DNA of 64,000 nt from Ruania halotolerans (GTDB taxonomy: Bacteria > Actinomycetota > Actinomycetes > Actinomycetales > Beutenbergiaceae), in NCBI RefSeq assembly GCF_021049285.1, contig NZ_CP088017.1:1933380-1997379 (forward strand), written 5' to 3'. The position numbers and the translations under genes were made by a program. Numbering within the stretch: the first letter of the stretch is position 1; each line of letters begins with the position of its first letter. The notes beneath the pieces are model-generated. The model did no database searches, was not told where the DNA came from, and saw only the letters and a program-made list of their open reading frames with translations. Below are positions 1 through 8,614 of the stretch, piece after piece.

Positions 1-557
1 GGATCAACCTCCTCCGGGAAGGGCTGGACCTGCCCGAGGTGTCCTTGGTGAGCATCCTTGATGCCGACAAGGAAGGGTTCCTGCGTTCGGGCACCTCGCT
101 GATCCAGACCATCGGTCGCGCCGCGCGGAACGTCTCCGGGCAGGTGCACATGTATGCAGACCGGGTGACGGCGTCCATGGCACACGCCATCGACGAGACC
201 AATCGGCGCCGGGAGAAGCAGCTCGCCTACAACGCCGAGATGGGGATCGACCCGACGCCGCTGCGCAAGCGGATCGGTGACATCACCGACATGCTCACCC
301 GAGAGGACCTCGACACTAAGGAGCTCCTCGAGGGCGGCTATCGGCAGGCCAAGGGAGGCAAGAAGGCACCGGTGCCCTCAGGACGGCACAGCCTCGCCGG
401 CGCCGCTGCGAGTGACCTCGCGGACCTGATCCAACAGCTCAACGATCAGATGCATGCGGCAGCCGAGGAGCTCCAGTTCGAACTGGCCGCGCGCTTGCGC
501 GACGAGATCTCCGACCTGAAGAAGGAGCTCCGGCAGATGACCTCGGCCACGGCCTGA
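1..557 (+). CDS. uvrB: UvrABC system protein B, 3' end only
   Basis: This is the C-terminal part of the UvrB damage-recognition helicase of nucleotide excision repair; the gene starts before the window. The frame opens at base 3 with [13 protein letters not shown], the conserved helicase C-lobe segment, followed by [10 protein letters not shown] and the motif VI stretch QTIGRAARN. The last 40 residues ([12 protein letters not shown] to the end) are the UVR domain that pairs with UvrC or UvrA. About 185 residues are visible. It ends 24 bp before a convergent kinase gene. uvrA and uvrC lie 10-14 kb downstream; these uvr genes often cluster in actinobacteria, and here a sugar cassette separates them. 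Identity is certain, the N-terminus is unseen. Confidence 0.97.
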   Translation, partial: INLLREGLDLPEVSLVSILDADKEGFLRSGTSLIQTIGRAARNVSGQVHMYADRVTASMAHAIDETNRRREKQLAYNAEMGIDPTPLRKRIGDITDMLTREDLDTKELLEGGYRQAKGGKKAPVPSGRHSLAGAAASDLADLIQQLNDQMHAAAEELQFELAARLRDEISDLKKELRQMTSATA

Positions 558-581
558 CGCGGCCGGTCCGAGTGGCCGTCA

Positions 582-1568
582 TCAGGAGCGTTGGGCCGCG
601 ACCGTCTCGCTCAGGCGCGCGAACGTGGCGGGCGAGACGGCCACGCCGCCACGTCGAAGCGCCAGCGTCGCGGCTCCGACCAGGCCATCGGATGTGAGGA
701 GTGGCTCCTGGCCGGGCAGTGCCTCGGCAACGATTGCCGCGACCGTGGGCTGCTGGGCGAGGACGCTGCCGCCAAAGACCAGCGGCCCCGGGATCTCCGG
801 TACCACCATGGCCGAGAGTGCCGCGTGCAGGTCCTTCGCGGCCGCGCGGATGATGGCGATGGCGCACGGGTCACCGTCGGCAGCGGCCGTGAACGCGAGC
901 GGGGCGAGCCGTGCCAGCTCCACGGGGCGCCAGGTGTAGAGCAGATCGACCGCGTGCTGGACCGCACCGGGTCGGCCCTCCACCTCGGCGGGAGCATCCG
1001 GGTCGAGGTCGAGGGCGGCCAGGAGCGCGGGGGTGAGGGCAGTAGGTTCGGCCCTCCCATCCAGCGCAGCGAGTCCTGCCCGCACCACCTGCTGCCCGAT
1101 CCAGAAACCCGAACCGGCGTCACCGAGTAGCCAACCGAGGCCGTCCGTGACAGCCTCCAGCTCGAACCCGCGCACTCGAACCGCCACCGCGCCCGTACCG
1201 GCCACCACGGCGTAGCCGTCCGGTTCCGCGGTGGCGGAGAGAAATGCGGCAAGCAGGTCCGGTTCCAAGGTGAGGGAGACGGGGATTCCCGCCGCATGCA
1301 GAGGATCGTTGAGCCAATCCGCGCGCCGCGCCACCCGGCTGCCCGCCATCGCCGCGATGCCGCCGACCAGGTTGCTCGGATCCAACCGCGCATGCTCGAG
1401 TGCGCGGCGGGTGGCCAGTAGCACCTGAGCTGCGGCGTGATCGGGGCCCGCGCTGATGGGATTGCCACTGCCTGCACGTCCCACACCCGCACATGTGCCG
1501 TCGGCGAGCACCACGGCTGCGCGCGTGGAGGTGCCTCCCGCGTCGATCCCCAGATAACAGTTGGTCAC
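582..1568 (-). CDS. BadF/BadG-type sugar kinase (N-acetylglucosamine kinase-like)
   Basis: A 328-residue cytoplasmic kinase of the ASKHA fold. The first phosphate loop is DAGGTSTRA (residues 9-17), the second is AGTGAVAV (123-130), and DGLGWLLGDAGSGFWIG (142-158) is the hallmark of bacterial N-acetylglucosamine/N-acetylmuramic acid kinases of the BadF/BadG/BcrA/BcrD family. It probably phosphorylates an imported amino sugar at O6. The GTG start has GGAGGA about 5 nt upstream on the minus strand. It is divergent from the RpiR regulator across 82 bp, next to a SIS-domain protein and an NgcEFG-like importer, which supports an amino-sugar role. The exact substrate (GlcNAc, GlcN or MurNAc) cannot be read from the sequence. 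Confidence 0.85.
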   Translation of the reverse strand: MTNCYLGIDAGGTSTRAAVVLADGTCAGVGRAGSGNPISAGPDHAAAQVLLATRRALEHARLDPSNLVGGIAAMAGSRVARRADWLNDPLHAAGIPVSLTLEPDLLAAFLSATAEPDGYAVVAGTGAVAVRVRGFELEAVTDGLGWLLGDAGSGFWIGQQVVRAGLAALDGRAEPTALTPALLAALDLDPDAPAEVEGRPGAVQHAVDLLYTWRPVELARLAPLAFTAAADGDPCAIAIIRAAAKDLHAALSAMVVPEIPGPLVFGGSVLAQQPTVAAIVAEALPGQEPLLTSDGLVGAATLALRRGGVAVSPATFARLSETVAAQRS

Positions 1569-1584
1569 GATTCCTCCGATTGGC

Positions 1585-1652
1585 TTGACGTGCGCATCGA
1601 CTGAGAATACCTTTCACGTACTTCATCAACGAAGCGAGAGGGATTTTCACGT
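1585..1652 (+). promoter_or_regulatory. Candidate rpiR promoter and direct-repeat operator
   Basis: In the 82-bp divergent region, TTGACG (1585-1590) and TACCTT (1608-1613) are separated by 17 bp and fit a housekeeping promoter facing the regulator. The octamer TTTCACGT occurs twice, at 1612-1619 and 1645-1652, exactly 33 bp apart (about three helical turns); the second copy runs into the GTG start. RpiR-family operators often contain TGAAA/TTTCA half sites, so these are candidate binding sites. This is by-eye evidence only. Confidence 0.4.
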
Positions 1653-2553
1653 GCGGAACGCTCCGACCGAGGTCGAACGGACTCTCCGGGTAGCTGAGCG
1701 TATCCATGCCAACCGGCCGTTGATGTCAGCCGCGATGGACAAGATCGCGACGGTCCTGCTCGACGATCCCACGGCGCCACTCGAACTCTCAATTACGGAG
1801 CTGGCTGAGCGCGCGGGCACCTCACCGGCCACGGTCACCCGGTTCTGCCGGCAGCTCGGCTATCCGGGATATGTGCAGTTCCGGGTGGGTGTGGCCACCG
1901 ACTCGGGCAGGGGAGACTCTTCGGGATCGGAGACCTGGCGAGCAGAGATGGGCCGAGCACTCGATCCGGACGATTCGCCGGACGATGTGCTGCGCGCTCT
2001 GCTCAATGCGCACGTACGGTCATTGCGTGCGACGGCGGACGTGCTCGACCTCAATGTGGCCGCGGGAGTTGCGAAGCGCATCAGCGGCGCGAGGCACCTC
2101 GATATCTACGGCACCGGCGGCAGTTTCTCCATGGCGGACGAGATGCGCACGCGGCTCTACCGCATCGGAGTGAACGCCCACGCGTGGGGAGACGTGCACG
2201 CCGGACTCGCCAGTGCCTCGATCCTGGACGACCAGGCGATTGCGATCGGCATCTCCAACAGTGGCCGCACCCGGGAGACCACCGACATGCTCGAACGGGC
2301 GAAGTCAGCCGGCGCGCACACGGTGGCCATCACGAGCTTCGGGAACTCGCCATTGGCGCAACTGGCCGACGATTGCCTGCTCGCGTCGGTACCGGAGCAG
2401 TACCTCCACCCCGCCGACCTGTCGGCGAAGCACTCACAGCTCTTCGTCCTCGATGTGCTGTACCTGCTCGTTGCACAGCTGGACTACACCGCGACAGTCG
2501 CGCGGATCGCCGCCTCGGCCGATGCCGTAGCCAGCCATCGACGTTCAGACTGA
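1651..2553 (+). CDS. RpiR-family transcriptional regulator (HTH + SIS)
   Basis: A 300-residue regulator with the two-part RpiR layout. The N-terminal HTH_6 domain includes ITELAERAGTSPATVTRFCR, and a C-terminal SIS phosphosugar-binding domain carries GTGGSFSMADEMRTRL and GISNSGRTRETTDML. RpiR proteins sense phosphorylated sugars and control nearby catabolic genes. The frame is open from 1561, but the GTG at 1651 is preferred: it has AGAGGG 9 nt upstream, and the translation before it does not look like the family. It faces the kinase gene and is followed 58 bp later by the SIS protein and importer genes, so it most likely controls this amino-sugar cassette. The effector is unknown, perhaps GlcNAc-6-P or MurNAc-6-P. 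Confidence 0.9.
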   Translation: MRNAPTEVERTLRVAERIHANRPLMSAAMDKIATVLLDDPTAPLELSITELAERAGTSPATVTRFCRQLGYPGYVQFRVGVATDSGRGDSSGSETWRAEMGRALDPDDSPDDVLRALLNAHVRSLRATADVLDLNVAAGVAKRISGARHLDIYGTGGSFSMADEMRTRLYRIGVNAHAWGDVHAGLASASILDDQAIAIGISNSGRTRETTDMLERAKSAGAHTVAITSFGNSPLAQLADDCLLASVPEQYLHPADLSAKHSQLFVLDVLYLLVAQLDYTATVARIAASADAVASHRRSD

Positions 2554-2611
2554 CCACGACCCGCTCTTGCGTTTCTACCGTTCGCACCCCCGCACTCCCG
2601 AAAGGACACCG

Positions 2612-3367
2612 ATGATTTCCGCCGCAGCCGACTTCCACCAGGAGGTCTCCCGCCGGCTCGACACCCTCGCCGAGCGGGCCGCCGACGGCACACTCGACCC
2701 AGCCGTGGACCTCCTGGTGGAGGCGCTCGACGCCGGTGGGGTGATTCAGGCGTTCGGCACCGGGCACTCCGAGGCATTCGCGATGGAGATCGCCGGCCGT
2801 GCCGGCGGTCTGATCCCCACCACGCGGATCGCACTGCGCGATGTGGTGCTTTACGGCGACCGGCCGGTGACCGACCTCGAAGGCGCCACGATGGAGCGCG
2901 ACCCCGACGTGGTCGAGGAACTGCTAAGTGCGGCCCCGCTGCATGAGCACGATGTGTTCGTGATCGCCTCGAACTCCGGCGTGAACGGGTCCATCGTGGG
3001 GCTCGCACTGGCCGCCAAGGAACGCGGGCACAAGATCATCGCGGTCACCAGCATGGAGCACACCATGGCGGTGCAGCCCAAGCACCCCAGCGGCAAGCGC
3101 CTGATCGACGTGGCGGACGTGGTGATCGACAACCTCGCGCCGTTCGGCGACGCCACCCTCACCCTCGGTGAGCAGTACGGCGCCGGTGCAGTCTCCTCCA
3201 TGACGGCAGCGTTCATCGCACAAGCTCTCACCCTCGGCGTCACCGAGCGGATGCTCGCAGCAGGCGCTGTACCTCCCCTGTACATCTCGGCTAACCGCCC
3301 AGGAGGTGATGACCACAACCATGCACTCGAGGATCGCTACCGCGGTCGGATCCGCCGAGGCGGCTGA
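2612..3367 (+). CDS. SIS-domain phosphosugar protein (UPF0309-like)
   Basis: A 251-residue protein made almost entirely of one SIS fold. FGTGHSEAFAMEIAGRAGG gives the phosphosugar-binding loop, and FVIASNSGVNGSIVGLALAAKERGHKIIAVTS is the second conserved strand-loop. This is the SIS_2 type that NCBI and UniProt call 'sugar isomerase domain-containing' or UPF0309. Enzymes of this fold isomerise, deaminate or de-etherify sugar phosphates; none of the longer MurQ or GlmS domains is present. ATG 2612 is chosen over the frame opening at 2567 because GAAAGGA lies about 6 nt upstream. Its position between the RpiR gene and an NgcE-like binding protein suggests it acts on the sugar phosphate made by the divergent kinase. 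The reaction is not established. Confidence 0.75.
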   Translation: MISAAADFHQEVSRRLDTLAERAADGTLDPAVDLLVEALDAGGVIQAFGTGHSEAFAMEIAGRAGGLIPTTRIALRDVVLYGDRPVTDLEGATMERDPDVVEELLSAAPLHEHDVFVIASNSGVNGSIVGLALAAKERGHKIIAVTSMEHTMAVQPKHPSGKRLIDVADVVIDNLAPFGDATLTLGEQYGAGAVSSMTAAFIAQALTLGVTERMLAAGAVPPLYISANRPGGDDHNHALEDRYRGRIRRGG

Positions 3368-3374
3368 CCGTCAG

Positions 3375-3397
3375 GTCCTGGGCTCGTGCCCCAGGAC
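3375..3397 (+). terminator. Intercistronic hairpin before the sugar-binding protein
   Basis: GTCCTGGG (3375-3382) and CCCAGGAC (3390-3397) form a perfect 8-bp stem around a 7-nt loop, starting 8 nt after the SIS gene stop. There is no T-tract. It may partly terminate transcription, or stabilise the 5' end of the importer message after processing so that the binding protein is made in excess. Confidence 0.45.
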
Positions 3398-3454
3398 TCC
3401 CTCATCCATTATCCCAACCCCCGAACCCCATCGAAACGAAAGGTCAAGGACGAC

Positions 3455-4879
3455 ATGAACAACACCCTCACCCAAGCACCGAACCGGAGGTCCGTCCTGC
3501 GCGGCGCCCTCTACACCGCGGCGAGCGTTCCGCTCGGCGTCACCCTCGCTTCCTGCGCCACCGGCGGTGGTGGCGGTGAAGAGACTGATGGCGGCGAAGA
3601 GCCCGGCGGCGAGGTGAACGCCGAGAACCCGTTCGGTATGGCCGAGAACACCACCGTTGACGCCGTGATCTTCGACGGCGGCTACGGCGTCGACTACGTC
3701 GAGTTCGCGGCTGACATCCTCGCCGAGAACCACGAGGGCTCCTCCGTGGAGGTCTCTCCCTCCACGCAGATCGCCACCGAACTGCAGCCGCGGTTCGTGG
3801 GCGGGAACCCGCCCGACCTGGTGGACAACTCCGGCGCAGGGTCGATCGGCTTCAACACGATCCTGGACCAGCTTGAGGACCTCACGGACGTGGTCGATGC
3901 GCCGAACCTGGAAGGCACCACCATCCGGGACACCCTGTTCGAGGGAGTCCTGGCGCCGAGCACCTACGAGGACAAGTTGGCAGCGATCAACTACGTGCTG
4001 ACCGTCTACGGCGTGTGGTACTCCTCCAGCCTGTTCGAGGAGAATGGCTGGACGCCGCCCACGACGTGGGAAGAGGCCAAGGAACTCGGCGCTGCCGCGC
4101 AGGAACAGGGCCTGTACCTGTTCTGCTGGGGCACCGAGGCCGCGACGTACTACCAGACCCTCGCCGTCGAGTCCGCCATCAAGGAAGGTGGAGACGAGGT
4201 GCGCCTCGCCCTGGAGAACCTCGAGCCGGACTGCTGGTCCAACGAGTCCATCCAGGGTGTGTTCGAAGTGATGAAGGAGATCATCGACGCCGGCTACTTC
4301 ATGCCGGGCGGTTCGGGCACCCAGTTCACTCAGGCTCAGGCTCAGTGGTCGAACAACCAGGAAGCGCTGCTGTACCCCTCCGGTTCCTGGATCGAGAACG
4401 AGATGAGGGACCAGACGGCGGAGGGCTTCGAGATGAAGGGCATCTCCTCCATGAGCCTGACCGACAGTCCAGCGTTGGGAGCAGATGCCCTGCACTCCAC
4501 CGCGGGTGAGCCGTTCATGGTGCCCTCGGACGGAAATGTCGCTGCAGGCAAGGAATTGCTTCGGACCATGCTTTCCGCCGAGGCGGCGGCAAACTTTGCT
4601 GAGACGAAGCTGGCTCCGACGATCGTCAAGGACACGGTGCCCGCCGACGGTTTCGGCTCCACGGCGCTCGTCTCCCAGACGGACCTGCTCGCTGCAGCCG
4701 ATGGTGCCATCTTCACGTTCAACTTCGTGAACACGTACGGGATGAACCCCGATCAGTTGCCGATCTGGAACTCGTTCCTTGACGGCGGCAAGTCGGTGGC
4801 CGATCTGACCAGCGAGCTGCAGACGATCACCGATCGCATCCGGGAGGACGACACGATCGACAAGATCGAGGTCTCGTGA
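3455..4879 (+). CDS. Carbohydrate ABC transporter substrate-binding lipoprotein (NgcE-like)
   Basis: A 474-residue extracytoplasmic solute-binding protein. The N-terminus has an RR motif (NRRSVLRGAL) and ends in a lipobox, TLASC, so it is probably a Tat-exported lipoprotein. A Gly/Glu-rich linker follows (about residues 36-52), then the binding fold. Length, RR signal and order of genes match NgcE, the N-acetylglucosamine/N,N'-diacetylchitobiose-binding protein of Streptomyces. ATG 3455 has AAGGA just upstream and is the only start that puts the signal peptide at the N-terminus; the open frame from 3386 adds 23 untypical residues. The stop overlaps the permease GTG by the GTGA arrangement. 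The amino-sugar substrate is inferred from the neighbouring kinase and SIS genes. Confidence 0.8.
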   Translation: MNNTLTQAPNRRSVLRGALYTAASVPLGVTLASCATGGGGGEETDGGEEPGGEVNAENPFGMAENTTVDAVIFDGGYGVDYVEFAADILAENHEGSSVEVSPSTQIATELQPRFVGGNPPDLVDNSGAGSIGFNTILDQLEDLTDVVDAPNLEGTTIRDTLFEGVLAPSTYEDKLAAINYVLTVYGVWYSSSLFEENGWTPPTTWEEAKELGAAAQEQGLYLFCWGTEAATYYQTLAVESAIKEGGDEVRLALENLEPDCWSNESIQGVFEVMKEIIDAGYFMPGGSGTQFTQAQAQWSNNQEALLYPSGSWIENEMRDQTAEGFEMKGISSMSLTDSPALGADALHSTAGEPFMVPSDGNVAAGKELLRTMLSAEAAANFAETKLAPTIVKDTVPADGFGSTALVSQTDLLAAADGAIFTFNFVNTYGMNPDQLPIWNSFLDGGKSVADLTSELQTITDRIREDDTIDKIEVS

Positions 4880-5901
4880 GCGGGGTCGCCTCAGCGCCTG
4901 GACGCGGCGTACCTCCCTCTGAGGGAGCACTGGCGGGGCCCGGCAACGGGCCCCGCCGGGGGCGGCGTACGAAGTGGACCTTCGACCGGATCAGCTTCTT
5001 CGTAGTCTTTCTCTTCCTCCCGCTGGCGCTGTTCCTTGTGTTCGTGATCTCTCCGTTCATCCAGGCGGGGTACTACTCACTGACGAACTGGACCGGATTC
5101 TCACCGGAGCAGGAATTCATCGGGTTCGCGAACTTCGTCAACCTGGCGCAGGATCCACGATTCGTGAACGCCGTAGGCAACAGCGCGGTCCTCGGCATCG
5201 TGGTGCCTTTCGTGACGCTCTCCATCGCTTTGATCTTCGCGATCCTCATCACGATCGGTGGGTCAGGACGCGGGCAGATCCGAGGCGTCAAGAACGCGGG
5301 CTTCTACCGGGTTGTCTCGCTCTTTCCGTACGTCATTCCCGGCATCGCGATCGGCCTGGTCTGGCGGCTCATCCTGGCGCCGAGCGGGGGCCTGGTCAAC
5401 GGTGTGCTCACCGGCCTGGGTCTGGACCAATTCGAATCCTTCGCCTGGTTGGGCAATGTCACCACGGCGATGCCAGCCTCGATCTTCGTGATCGTCTGGG
5501 GCTTCGTCGGCTTCTACATGCTGCTCTTCATCGCCGCGATCAAGGGGATCCCCGCTGAGACATTCGAGGCCGCGCGGATCGACGGGGCCGGTCGCGCCCG
5601 GATGTCCTGGTCCATCACGCTTCCGCTGATCCGGGACAACGTGCAAACGGCGTACATCTATATCGGCATTCTGGCGCTCGACGCCTACGTCTACATGCAG
5701 GCACTGAACCCGCAAGGTGGTCCGAACAGCTCCACCCTGGTGATGTCCCAGCAGTTGTTCCGCACGGCCTTCACCGAGGGCAAGTTCGGGTACGCCAGTG
5801 CGATGGGCGTGGTGATCGCCCTGGTCACGCTCGCATTCGCCGCCATTGTGTTCACCGTGAACCGCCTCACCGGCGGCAAGGACCGGGGAGGAGACTCGTG
5901 A
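4876..5901 (+). CDS. Sugar ABC transporter permease (NgcF-like, MalF type)
   Basis: A 341-residue inner-membrane permease. A basic, Pro/Gly-rich N-terminal tail of about 35 residues precedes the first membrane helix (ISFFVVFLFLPLALFLVFVI); about six helices follow. The cytoplasmic EAA loop, which docks on the ATPase, is ETFEAARIDGAGRARMSWSITLPLI. The GTG start overlaps the stop of the binding protein and its own stop overlaps the next permease (GTGA both times), so translation is coupled. No ATPase gene is adjacent; actinobacterial CUT1 importers commonly share one MsiK ATPase encoded elsewhere. Confidence 0.88.
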   Translation: MSGVASAPGRGVPPSEGALAGPGNGPRRGRRTKWTFDRISFFVVFLFLPLALFLVFVISPFIQAGYYSLTNWTGFSPEQEFIGFANFVNLAQDPRFVNAVGNSAVLGIVVPFVTLSIALIFAILITIGGSGRGQIRGVKNAGFYRVVSLFPYVIPGIAIGLVWRLILAPSGGLVNGVLTGLGLDQFESFAWLGNVTTAMPASIFVIVWGFVGFYMLLFIAAIKGIPAETFEAARIDGAGRARMSWSITLPLIRDNVQTAYIYIGILALDAYVYMQALNPQGGPNSSTLVMSQQLFRTAFTEGKFGYASAMGVVIALVTLAFAAIVFTVNRLTGGKDRGGDS

Positions 5902-6779
5902 GTACTGCCACTACACGTCCCGAGGTACAGATCCATAAGCCTCGTCCCGCCAAGGGCGACCGTTGGGTCGGCGGCGTCTCGCACACCGCACTGATCGTCT
6001 GGTGCGTGCTCGTGATCGCGCCGATGCTCTGGACCTTGCTGAGTTCGTTCAAGACCTCCAGTGAGATCTTCGCCTCGCCGTTTGGCCTGCCAGCCGAGTG
6101 GGGATTCACGAACTACGTGAACGCGTGGGTGGACTCCGGCCTCGGTGACGCCTTCATCAACACCATCATCGTGGTCGGCACCGCGCTGGTACTGGTGATG
6201 ATGCTGGGTTCGATGTGTGCCTACGTACTCGGCCGCTTCGAGTTCCCCGGCCGGCGAGCGATCTACTACCTGATGCTCGCGGGCCTGACCTTCCCGGTCT
6301 TCCTGGCGATCGTGCCGTTGTTCTTCGTCCTGCAGAACCTCGGGTTGCTGGGCACCCTGCCGGGCCTGATCATCACGTATGTCTCGTTCGCTCTGCCGTT
6401 CACGGTGTTCTTCCTCTACTCCTTCTTCCGCGGGCTCCCCGGGGAGATCGCGGAGGCGGCCGCGATTGACGGGGCGGGGGAGTGGCGCACGTTCTTCTCC
6501 GTCATGCTCCCGATGGCCCGGCCCGGCATGGCGTCGGTGGCGATCTTCAACTTCCTCGGCCTGTGGAACCAGTTCCTGCTCCCGGTCGCGTTGAACACCG
6601 ACCGGGACAACTGGGTGCTTGCCCAGGTGCTGGCGAGCTTCATCTCCTCGGCAGGGTACGCGGTCGACTTCGGCGCGATGTTCGCCGCGGCAGTGGTGAC
6701 GATCGTCCCGGTGCTCGTGGCCTACATCCTCTTCCAGCGTCAACTGCAGGGATCGGTCAGCGCGGGCACGATGAAGTAG
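5898..6779 (+). CDS. Sugar ABC transporter permease (NgcG-like, MalG type)
   Basis: The partner permease, 293 residues with about six membrane helices. The EAA loop reads GEIAEAAAIDGAGEWRTFFS, followed by VMLPMARPG. The GTG start sits in a GTGA overlap with the upstream permease stop. With the preceding two genes it forms a binding protein-MalF-MalG importer of the CUT1 class. The transported compound is inferred, from the adjacent BadF-type kinase, SIS protein and RpiR regulator, to be an amino sugar or short chitin fragment. It is the last gene of the cassette; a perfect hairpin lies about 75 bp after its stop. Confidence 0.88.
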   Translation: MSTATTRPEVQIHKPRPAKGDRWVGGVSHTALIVWCVLVIAPMLWTLLSSFKTSSEIFASPFGLPAEWGFTNYVNAWVDSGLGDAFINTIIVVGTALVLVMMLGSMCAYVLGRFEFPGRRAIYYLMLAGLTFPVFLAIVPLFFVLQNLGLLGTLPGLIITYVSFALPFTVFFLYSFFRGLPGEIAEAAAIDGAGEWRTFFSVMLPMARPGMASVAIFNFLGLWNQFLLPVALNTDRDNWVLAQVLASFISSAGYAVDFGAMFAAAVVTIVPVLVAYILFQRQLQGSVSAGTMK

Positions 6780-6855
6780 GTAGCCACGAAGTCACCTCGT
6801 TCAGGAGACAAAGCCGTTCCCACACGGCACGATGGGGCACACGACGACGACGTCC

Positions 6856-6887
6856 GACGGCCGGGTGCGTACGCGCGCCCGGCCGTC
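6856..6887 (+). terminator. Hairpin after the importer operon
   Basis: GACGGCCGGG (6856-6865) pairs perfectly with CCCGGCCGTC (6878-6887). The 12-nt loop contains a second palindrome, GCGTACGC. It lies between the last permease and the symporter, and ends about 6 nt before the symporter Shine-Dalgarno. There is no T-run, as is common in high-GC actinobacteria. It could end the cassette transcript or modulate the symporter. Confidence 0.55.
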
Positions 6888-6906
6888 TCCATGGAGGAGG
6901 AGTTGC

Positions 6907-8412
6907 GTGAACGACGACACGTTCAAGTGGTTGGCAATCGCCCTGTACTTCCTGGGCATGCTGATGATCGGCTACTACGGCTACAAGCGCACCACCACCG
7001 GCGAGGACTATATGCTCGGCGGTCGCGCGCTCAGGCCGGGGGTTGCTGCGCTCAGCGCTGGTGCCTCCGATATGTCAGGGTGGCTGATGCTCGGCCTTCC
7101 CGGTGCGATCTTCGTCGCCGGTCTTGACCAGGCGTGGATCGCCGTCGGGCTCGTCGTCGGGGCATGGCTGAACTGGAAGTTCGTCGCACATCGGCTCCGC
7201 AGCTATACAGAGGTCTCGAACAACTCGATCACCGTGCCGAGCTTCTTCGAGAACCGGCTCCGCGACCGGTCCCGCCTGCTACGTATCGTGGCTGGTCTGA
7301 TCATCCTGGTGTTCTTCACCTTCTACGTCTCCTCCGGAATGGTGGCCGCTGGCACGTTCTTCCAAGGAGCGTTCGGCGCGTCCTACTTCACCGGGATGTT
7401 GCTGGTGGCGGGTATCACCCTCGCATACACCATGTTCGGCGGATTCACCGGCGTCGCGTGGACGGACGTGGTGCAGGGTCTGATGTCGATGGTGGCGCTC
7501 ATCGTGCTGCCGGCGATGGCGATCGCCGCCATGGGCGGCTTCGGTGAGAGCCTCGATGCCATCGCGGCAGTGGACGCCTCGGCGACGTCCTGGATCGCGG
7601 GTGCGTCGTTCGTGGGTGTCGTCTCCGCCGCCGCCTGGGGTCTCGGATACTTCGGCCAGCCGCACATCATCGTGCGATTCATGGCATTGCGCTCGGCCAA
7701 GGACGCCGTGGCCGGGCGACGGATCGGCATCAGCTGGATGGTCCTGTCCACCGGCGGCGCCGTACTGCTGGCGCTGCTGGCGATCGGGTACCTGCCCACC
7801 CAGGGAATCAACCTCGCCGAAGAAGAGGCCGAGACCGTCCTGCTGCGGATGGCGGACGTGCTCTTCCACCCATTCATCGCCGGAATCATCCTCGCCGCGG
7901 TGCTCGCAGCGATCATGAGCACGATCTCCAGCCAACTGCTGGTGTGTTCCTCCGCACTAGTGGAGGACCTGTACAAGGTGGTCTTGAAGCGCACGGCGTC
8001 AGAGAAGGCGATGGTGCTCCTCGGACGGCTCGGTGTGCTCGTGGTGGCGGTGGTCGCTGCGGTGATCGCGCTCGACCCGGGCGGCACCGTACTCGGCCTG
8101 GTCGCCTTCGCCTGGGCCGGCTTCGGAGCGGCCTTCGGGCCGATCATCATCCTCAGTCTGTACTGGCGGCGGCTGAGCGCATGGGGTGCGCTTGCCGGAA
8201 TGGCGACGGGCGCCGTCGTGGTGGTCGTGTGGGCGCAGACCGGACTCGGCGAGTCGCTCATCTACGAAATCGTCCCCGGCTTCGTCGCCTGTGCCCTGGT
8301 GGCGGTTCTCGTGAGCCTCGCCACGGCCAGGCCGAACGAAGAGATCGACAACGAGTTCGAGGCCGCGCTCAAGCAGGCCGACGCGTGGAAGGAGCCGGAG
8401 CCGACCGCCTGA
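6907..8412 (+). CDS. putP: Sodium/proline symporter, PutP type
   Basis: A 501-residue sodium:solute symporter with about 12-13 membrane helices. The segments DYMLGGRALRPGVAALSAGASD and MSGWLMLGLPGAIFVAGL near the N-terminus, and AYTMFGGFTGVAWTDVVQG in the middle, are typical of PutP, which imports proline with Na+. The GTG at 6907 is preferred because GGAGGAG lies 5-6 nt upstream; the frame is open from 6832 but that stretch is low-complexity and covers the hairpin. It is not obviously linked in function to the amino-sugar cassette and may be a separate transcription unit. Other SSS-family substrates cannot be excluded. Confidence 0.85.
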   Translation: MNDDTFKWLAIALYFLGMLMIGYYGYKRTTTGEDYMLGGRALRPGVAALSAGASDMSGWLMLGLPGAIFVAGLDQAWIAVGLVVGAWLNWKFVAHRLRSYTEVSNNSITVPSFFENRLRDRSRLLRIVAGLIILVFFTFYVSSGMVAAGTFFQGAFGASYFTGMLLVAGITLAYTMFGGFTGVAWTDVVQGLMSMVALIVLPAMAIAAMGGFGESLDAIAAVDASATSWIAGASFVGVVSAAAWGLGYFGQPHIIVRFMALRSAKDAVAGRRIGISWMVLSTGGAVLLALLAIGYLPTQGINLAEEEAETVLLRMADVLFHPFIAGIILAAVLAAIMSTISSQLLVCSSALVEDLYKVVLKRTASEKAMVLLGRLGVLVVAVVAAVIALDPGGTVLGLVAFAWAGFGAAFGPIIILSLYWRRLSAWGALAGMATGAVVVVVWAQTGLGESLIYEIVPGFVACALVAVLVSLATARPNEEIDNEFEAALKQADAWKEPEPTA

Positions 8413-8474
8413 TCGACGTCCGCTCGGGTGGCCTTCGCCACGTGCCGTACCCCGCGTCGGTGCGCTCTGCCTGT

Positions 8475-8480
8475 TAGGCT
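8475..8480 (+). promoter_or_regulatory. Candidate -10 box of the riboswitch leader
   Basis: TAGGCT at 8475-8480 fits the actinobacterial TAnnnT -10 pattern. It would start transcription at about 8486-8488, which is exactly where the riboswitch P1 stem begins. No good -35 box is visible. Confidence 0.5.
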
Positions 8481-8485
8481 GGCCG

Positions 8486-8581
8486 CGGAGGGGAGTACCC
8501 CTTAAGCGGTGACGTCGTCATCACAGGCGGACAAGGTCCCCTCGGCGTCATTGGCCCACCACAGGGTGGGGGAGACCTCCG
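8486..8581 (+). ncRNA. yybP-ykoY manganese riboswitch
   Basis: The leader of the TerC gene shows the conserved parts of the yybP-ykoY aptamer: P1 CGGAGG (8486-8491) pairing with CCTCCG (8576-8581), the 5' internal-loop element GGGGAGTA (8490-8497), a GTCGTCATCAC segment (8514-8524), and the 3' element GGGGGAGACC (8568-8577). This family binds Mn2+ between the two loops and controls Mn exporters and TerC proteins. The fit of P1 to the predicted transcription start and to the downstream hairpin is strong support. A covariance-model score was not computed. Confidence 0.85.
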
Positions 8582-8607
8582 GTGTCTTTGTCTACTCTCA
8601 CCGGAGG
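8576..8607 (+). promoter_or_regulatory. Shine-Dalgarno-sequestering hairpin (riboswitch expression platform)
   Basis: CCTCCGGTG (8576-8584) pairs perfectly over 9 bp with CACCGGAGG (8599-8607). The 3' strand contains the Shine-Dalgarno GGAGG (8603-8607) of the TerC gene. The 5' strand is also the 3' strand of riboswitch P1, so the two stems exclude each other: with ligand P1 forms and frees the ribosome site, without it the site is hidden. This predicts a translational ON switch. Confidence 0.75.
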
Positions 8608-8614
8608 TATTTTC

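Noticed and set aside
3371-4930. 519-residue minus-strand frame opposite the sugar-binding protein
   Set aside because: It mirrors a clear lipoprotein gene, is rich in Gly/Val/Arg/His as expected of GC-rich antisense frames, and has no recognisable domain.
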